A stretch of 40,543 nucleotides of DNA from a virus. The position numbers were made by a program, and so were the translations under genes. The notes under the pieces are model-generated. The model worked only from the letters and a program-made list of their open reading frames with translations. It was not told where the DNA came from and did no database searches. Below are positions 37,202 through 40,543 of the stretch, piece by piece. The stretch's first letter is position 1, and each line of letters begins with the position of its first letter. Location: IMG/VR virus record IMGVR_UViG_3300043436_001446, positions 1 to 40,543 of that record; one strand, given 5' to 3'.

Positions 37202-38455
37202 ATGTTAGACGCAAATATTTTACTGCAATCTCAAGGGCTGGAGAGCGGTCTCCGCTCAGGTCAAGCTATCGGTCAAATGCTTGGTCAGTACAAAAGCAAA
37301 AACGCACTACAAGAAGCCCAAGCCCGCATCAACGCGGGTGAGGACTATAACGCAGTTATTCAGCAGCTCATGGCGAAAGACCCTGCTGCGGCTCAGCAGC
37401 TTATGAATCTCAAGCAAGGCAGCATGAATCTTGATGCTCAGGCGCAAGAGATGGAGGCGCTGAAGCAAAGGTACGGAATGGAGAAATTGCAGCCTGCTGG
37501 AATGTCATTAATGGCTGCGATCATGCAGGACGACCCCAAGATACAAGACAAGCTCATTGATGAAACTGCTGAAAGGTTTAAAGGTCAATCAGATGGTGTC
37601 TATGAATCACTGCAAAGCATGAAGTCTTTGGACCCGCAGCGCAAAATGGACGCCCTAACTGGCACATTTAAAATGTTAAAGTCCGCTGGAATATTCCCTG
37701 AAGACCCTAGCCAGATGATGCAGCAATCACAACCTGCTGACGTTGCAAAGTTTGAATACTGGAAACAGTTAAACCCTAACGCCACAGAGCAGCAACAGAG
37801 AGACGCTTACGAGCGAATCATCAACCCGTATGAGCGGTCATTTGCTTCTGGCATGGGTGCAGGTCAGGCTCGCATTGCTACAGAGCAAGGGCTGAACCCG
37901 ATTCTTGGCGCTAGAAAGGCTGGCGAAGTTGAAGCAATTGAGGGTACTGCTACGGGTCAGGCTGAATTGAAATCAGCACAACTTGAAGCTGATAAAGCGC
38001 AAAACTTGGCAAAAGAAGAAGAAACCAGAAAAGCCAAGCAGATTGACCTTTCAAGACAAGCGGCGACACTCGCAAAAGAAATCGCCAATAGTCCGCAGCT
38101 TGGTTCTGTTACGGGCGTTATGGCAGAGACTCCGACATTCAATCCACAATCAAGAGACTTGATTATTAAAGCCCAGCAGCTTGTTGCAATGCTGACTGCT
38201 GAAAACTTGAAGCTTATGTCGGGCGTATTGACACAAGCAGATATGGAGTTATTGCAAACCTTGTCCACAGGTTTGAGAGTTGATGACAAAGGCATTAAAG
38301 GCTCAGAACAGGCTGTTGCCACTCAATTGAACGCGCTGGCCAGCAAGATTGAAAAGACGCTTGCCGAGAAAGCTGGATCTGCGCCCAGTCAGCAGCCGTC
38401 AGCAACTAGAACACCACCAGCCAATGTCGGTCGCTTTAAGATTGAGGTCGAATAA
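37202..38455 (+). CDS. gp20-like DNA ejection protein
   Basis: This 417-residue protein is largely helical and Gln/Ala-rich, with a central coiled-coil-like segment (about 255-300). Its conserved-looking C-terminal part (about 310-380) includes QLVAMLTAENLKLMSGVLTQ and ADMELLQTLSTGLRVDD, which I recognise from other phage injection proteins. It ends NVGRFKIEVE. It starts directly after the previous stop and overlaps the next gene by one base. Confidence 0.7.
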   Translation: MLDANILLQSQGLESGLRSGQAIGQMLGQYKSKNALQEAQARINAGEDYNAVIQQLMAKDPAAAQQLMNLKQGSMNLDAQAQEMEALKQRYGMEKLQPAGMSLMAAIMQDDPKIQDKLIDETAERFKGQSDGVYESLQSMKSLDPQRKMDALTGTFKMLKSAGIFPEDPSQMMQQSQPADVAKFEYWKQLNPNATEQQQRDAYERIINPYERSFASGMGAGQARIATEQGLNPILGARKAGEVEAIEGTATGQAELKSAQLEADKAQNLAKEEETRKAKQIDLSRQAATLAKEIANSPQLGSVTGVMAETPTFNPQSRDLIIKAQQLVAMLTAENLKLMSGVLTQADMELLQTLSTGLRVDDKGIKGSEQAVATQLNALASKIEKTLAEKAGSAPSQQPSATRTPPANVGRFKIEVE

Positions 38456-40543
38456 TGCCAACATACAGAGTTACAGACCCAAACACAGGGCGCACAGTAA
38501 AGTTAACAGGCGACTCGCCGCCAACTGAGCAAGAGCTTGAGCAGATTTTCGCTGACCTGCAAAAGCCAGTTGTTGAAAAGGAATCAACTTTCCCACAAAA
38601 GCTTATGGGTGCTGGTGAAGCTGCTTTGACTTTAGCGACTGGAACTGTCGCGGAGCCTTTATCAGGATTGGTAGGCTTGGCAAGAACGCTAACTGACGGA
38701 GCTGACGCTGGAGCGCAACGAGCAGAGCAGTTCAGGCAAAATGTCACTTATCAGCCAAGAACAGAAACCGGACAGCAATACCTGCAAAATGTAGGCGAAG
38801 CGCCGATAATCAAACAGATTGGCGAAACGATGCAAGCGGCAAGCCAGGGGGCTGGAGATATTGCATATAACGCAACAGGAAGCCCACTAGCTGGCGCTTT
38901 AGCTTCTGCATTACCTGAAGCTGCGATGCAAGCTGTTGGATTCAGAGCGCCATCAGCAGCAAGCTCAAATCTGGCTGGCAGGGCGGCATCATTGCAAGGT
39001 AAGGCTACTGGGTTGCTAGATGAGTCAGCACAAATGAAGCAAGCGGCGCAAACAATCCAGTCTGGAAATGTCGGCAACGTTGCTGATATTGTCAATCCAA
39101 ACCCTGCGTTTTTTAAAGCCACAGAGAAGCTAGGAATAACTTCAGAGCCTCTGCCGTCATTCTCATCAATGAATCCAGAATATCGCGGCGTCGAAATGGG
39201 ACTGTCTGCTATTCCAGGCTCGCCAATTGCCGCTCAAGGGTTGCAGTTTACTGAAGAACTTACAGCTAGAGCAGACAAATTAATTAAAGAGTTTGGCGGC
39301 AATTTAGATAAGCCTGAAGCGTCAATGCGTTTTCGCGACAAGATGTCGAAAACAATCACGGACATGGAAGATGAGGCGCAAAAGGCATATCAATCTATTG
39401 GCGAGCGCATAGACAAGAAAGCGCCAGCACAGCCAGCAAAGACTACTAAATTCATCCAAGATGAATACGCAGATTTAGCGCTCGGCGTTGATGATCCAGA
39501 TGTGCCGACAGTCGTTAAAGACGTCATGAAGTCACTAGCGCCAAGGAAGAAAACAATGCCAGATGGCTCAGTGTCTCAAGTGCCAGCCACTTACGCCAAT
39601 ATGGACAAGACGCGCAAGCAAATAGGCGCAGCTCTATACAAGAAAGAGGGGCAGTTTAAAGATGCCGACTCAGGAATCTTAAAGCGCTTATACGCCAACA
39701 TCACAGAAGACATGGACTCAATGGCTGAAGCTCAGGGATTGGCTGATGATGTAAAGCAAGCAAAGGCAATCGTTGCTAAGCGCAAGGGCGTTGAGGAGCG
39801 ATTGCAAAACTTGCTTGGCAGGGATTTACAGAAAGATGTGATTCCAGAAGTTGAGGGCGCACTAACTCGATTGAAGGCTGGCAAAGTAGAAGACTTTAAA
39901 CGCACGATGGAAAGCATACCTGTGGAAGACAGGCAATCCCTGCTTGTTACTTCACTAAACAAAGCGTTTAGAGGTGAAGCCCAAGGCGCTGACAGGCTGG
40001 ACGCAACACAATACGCAAAATGGCATGCAGACACTTTGCGCAATCCGTCGGTTAGAAAAGAAATGGCCAAGTATTTGCCAGAGGATGCCTTGTCAAAACT
40101 TGATGCAATGAATGTGATAGCAAACGGCATAGCAGTTGCGCTAAAAGATAAGAAACCAACAGGCGTAATTAATGCAATGTTTGACGAAAAGTCAGGCATC
40201 TTGCGCAACCTAGCAGGAAAGGCTGCTGGCACTGCGGCAAACGTTGCAACCAAAGGATTGGCTGGCGGAGTGGTGCAAGACATTATTTCAGCCAGCACAA
40301 ACAGAGCCAAAGCCGCATCAGACTTACTATCTGATCCCGCACTTGCTCAAGCAATTCGCCAAGGCGTTGAAGCTGGCTTTGTTGGCGGAAAGGCAAAAGC
40401 AGCACGAATAGAGGCAGCAAACAAACTGCTGCAAAGAAGCAAGAAATACAACGCATGGGCTAACACTTTGTCTGACTCAGATAAAGCTAAACTTTCTTCG
40501 GTCGGTGCTGTAAACTTTATCCTTGAAACTTCAGAAGAAGATG
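38455..40543 (+). CDS. gp16-like DNA ejection protein, continues past window end
   Basis: Open to the window end: 696 codons are visible, and joining to 1-357 on the circle gives 699 residues. It starts MPTYRVTDPNTGRTVKLTGD, a short N-terminal motif shared by many phage ejection proteins. There is then an Ala/Gly-rich hydrophobic section (about 50-150) and long helical regions. Such proteins cross the cell envelope with the DNA. The ATG at 38455 overlaps the previous TAA. No lytic transglycosylase motif was seen. Confidence 0.78.
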   Translation, partial: MPTYRVTDPNTGRTVKLTGDSPPTEQELEQIFADLQKPVVEKESTFPQKLMGAGEAALTLATGTVAEPLSGLVGLARTLTDGADAGAQRAEQFRQNVTYQPRTETGQQYLQNVGEAPIIKQIGETMQAASQGAGDIAYNATGSPLAGALASALPEAAMQAVGFRAPSAASSNLAGRAASLQGKATGLLDESAQMKQAAQTIQSGNVGNVADIVNPNPAFFKATEKLGITSEPLPSFSSMNPEYRGVEMGLSAIPGSPIAAQGLQFTEELTARADKLIKEFGGNLDKPEASMRFRDKMSKTITDMEDEAQKAYQSIGERIDKKAPAQPAKTTKFIQDEYADLALGVDDPDVPTVVKDVMKSLAPRKKTMPDGSVSQVPATYANMDKTRKQIGAALYKKEGQFKDADSGILKRLYANITEDMDSMAEAQGLADDVKQAKAIVAKRKGVEERLQNLLGRDLQKDVIPEVEGALTRLKAGKVEDFKRTMESIPVEDRQSLLVTSLNKAFRGEAQGADRLDATQYAKWHADTLRNPSVRKEMAKYLPEDALSKLDAMNVIANGIAVALKDKKPTGVINAMFDEKSGILRNLAGKAAGTAANVATKGLAGGVVQDIISASTNRAKAASDLLSDPALAQAIRQGVEAGFVGGKAKAARIEAANKLLQRSKKYNAWANTLSDSDKAKLSSVGAVNFILETSEED
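40198..40543. repeat. Terminal near-direct repeat, right copy
   Basis: This copy aligns to 1-346 at offset 40197 and keeps the reading frame of the ejection gene. It differs at 13 positions (see left copy), all in the first 219 bases; the last 127 are identical. Confidence 0.95.

Noticed and set aside
39732-40310. Long minus-strand open frame (192 codons) opposite the ejection gene
   Set aside because: It is Ser/Ala/Phe-rich in the way typical of the antisense of a Lys/Ala-rich helical protein. It has no ribosome site or promoter, and the plus-strand gene is well supported and continues across the genome ends.

Overview
The window is essentially one complete genome of a tailed bacteriophage with a short-tailed (podovirus), P22-like virion module. 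The last 346 bases (40198-40543) repeat the first 346 bases at 333 of 346 positions. The unique genome is therefore about 40,197 bp and circularly permuted or circularly closed, as expected for headful packaging. The gene split by the window ends (38455-40543 plus 1-357) rejoins into one 699-codon frame. The mixed base composition, sigma70-type promoters and protein families suggest a gammaproteobacterial host, but the host cannot be named from sequence. I see no integrase, CI-type repressor, RNA polymerase, DNA polymerase or tRNA, so a virulent phage that uses host polymerases is the simplest reading.

Layout. (1) 1-5059, plus strand: end of the gp16-like ejection protein, tail-appendage proteins, a lysis cassette (holin candidate, SLT-domain endolysin, nested Rz/Rz1 spanins) and an SGNH-esterase tail protein, closed by a hairpin terminator. 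(2) 5105-7704, minus strand: an operon starting from a strong promoter with a palindromic operator. It holds one gene followed by eleven very small genes, each overlapping the next by 1-8 nt; five of these encode membrane peptides and two are HTH-like. (3) 7809-15238, minus strand: replication and recombination module (conserved phage protein, SSB, HTH protein, YqaJ exonuclease, Erf annealing protein, VRR-NUC-like nuclease, superfamily 2 helicase, DUF3987 ATPase, a possible Toprim remnant and a GTG-start gene). (4) 15239-15708: divergent control region with GC-rich iteron-like repeats next to an AT-rich stretch, the best origin candidate. (5) 15709-19675, plus strand: Cro-like regulator and small accessory genes, a PAPS-reductase-like PP-loop protein and an AP2/HNH endonuclease. 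Three of these genes follow their own promoter and a structured leader. (6) 19754-40543, plus strand: TerS, TerL, P22-type portal, GroES-like chaperonin, scaffold, decoration and major capsid proteins, a 427-bp non-coding structured gap, a Gp49-family protein, membrane proteins, a pectate-lyase-fold tailspike, gp4- and gp10-like tail factors, a DUF2824-like protein and three ejection proteins. This is the order P22 uses for assembly.

The most unusual signals are non-coding. Two promoter-driven leaders (16835-16938 and 18169-18292) share a 5' sequence block and a long terminal hairpin whose loop can pair back upstream as a pseudoknot. A multi-hairpin stretch lies between terminators after the capsid gene. 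A palindrome related to GCCAATAAYGGC is placed at promoters of both early and late units. A second striking point is that the SGNH tail protein and the tailspike share an N-terminal anchor and a 24-nt downstream hairpin, and the internal copy has lost its T-tract. All functional names rest on motif and family recognition by eye; no database search was possible.
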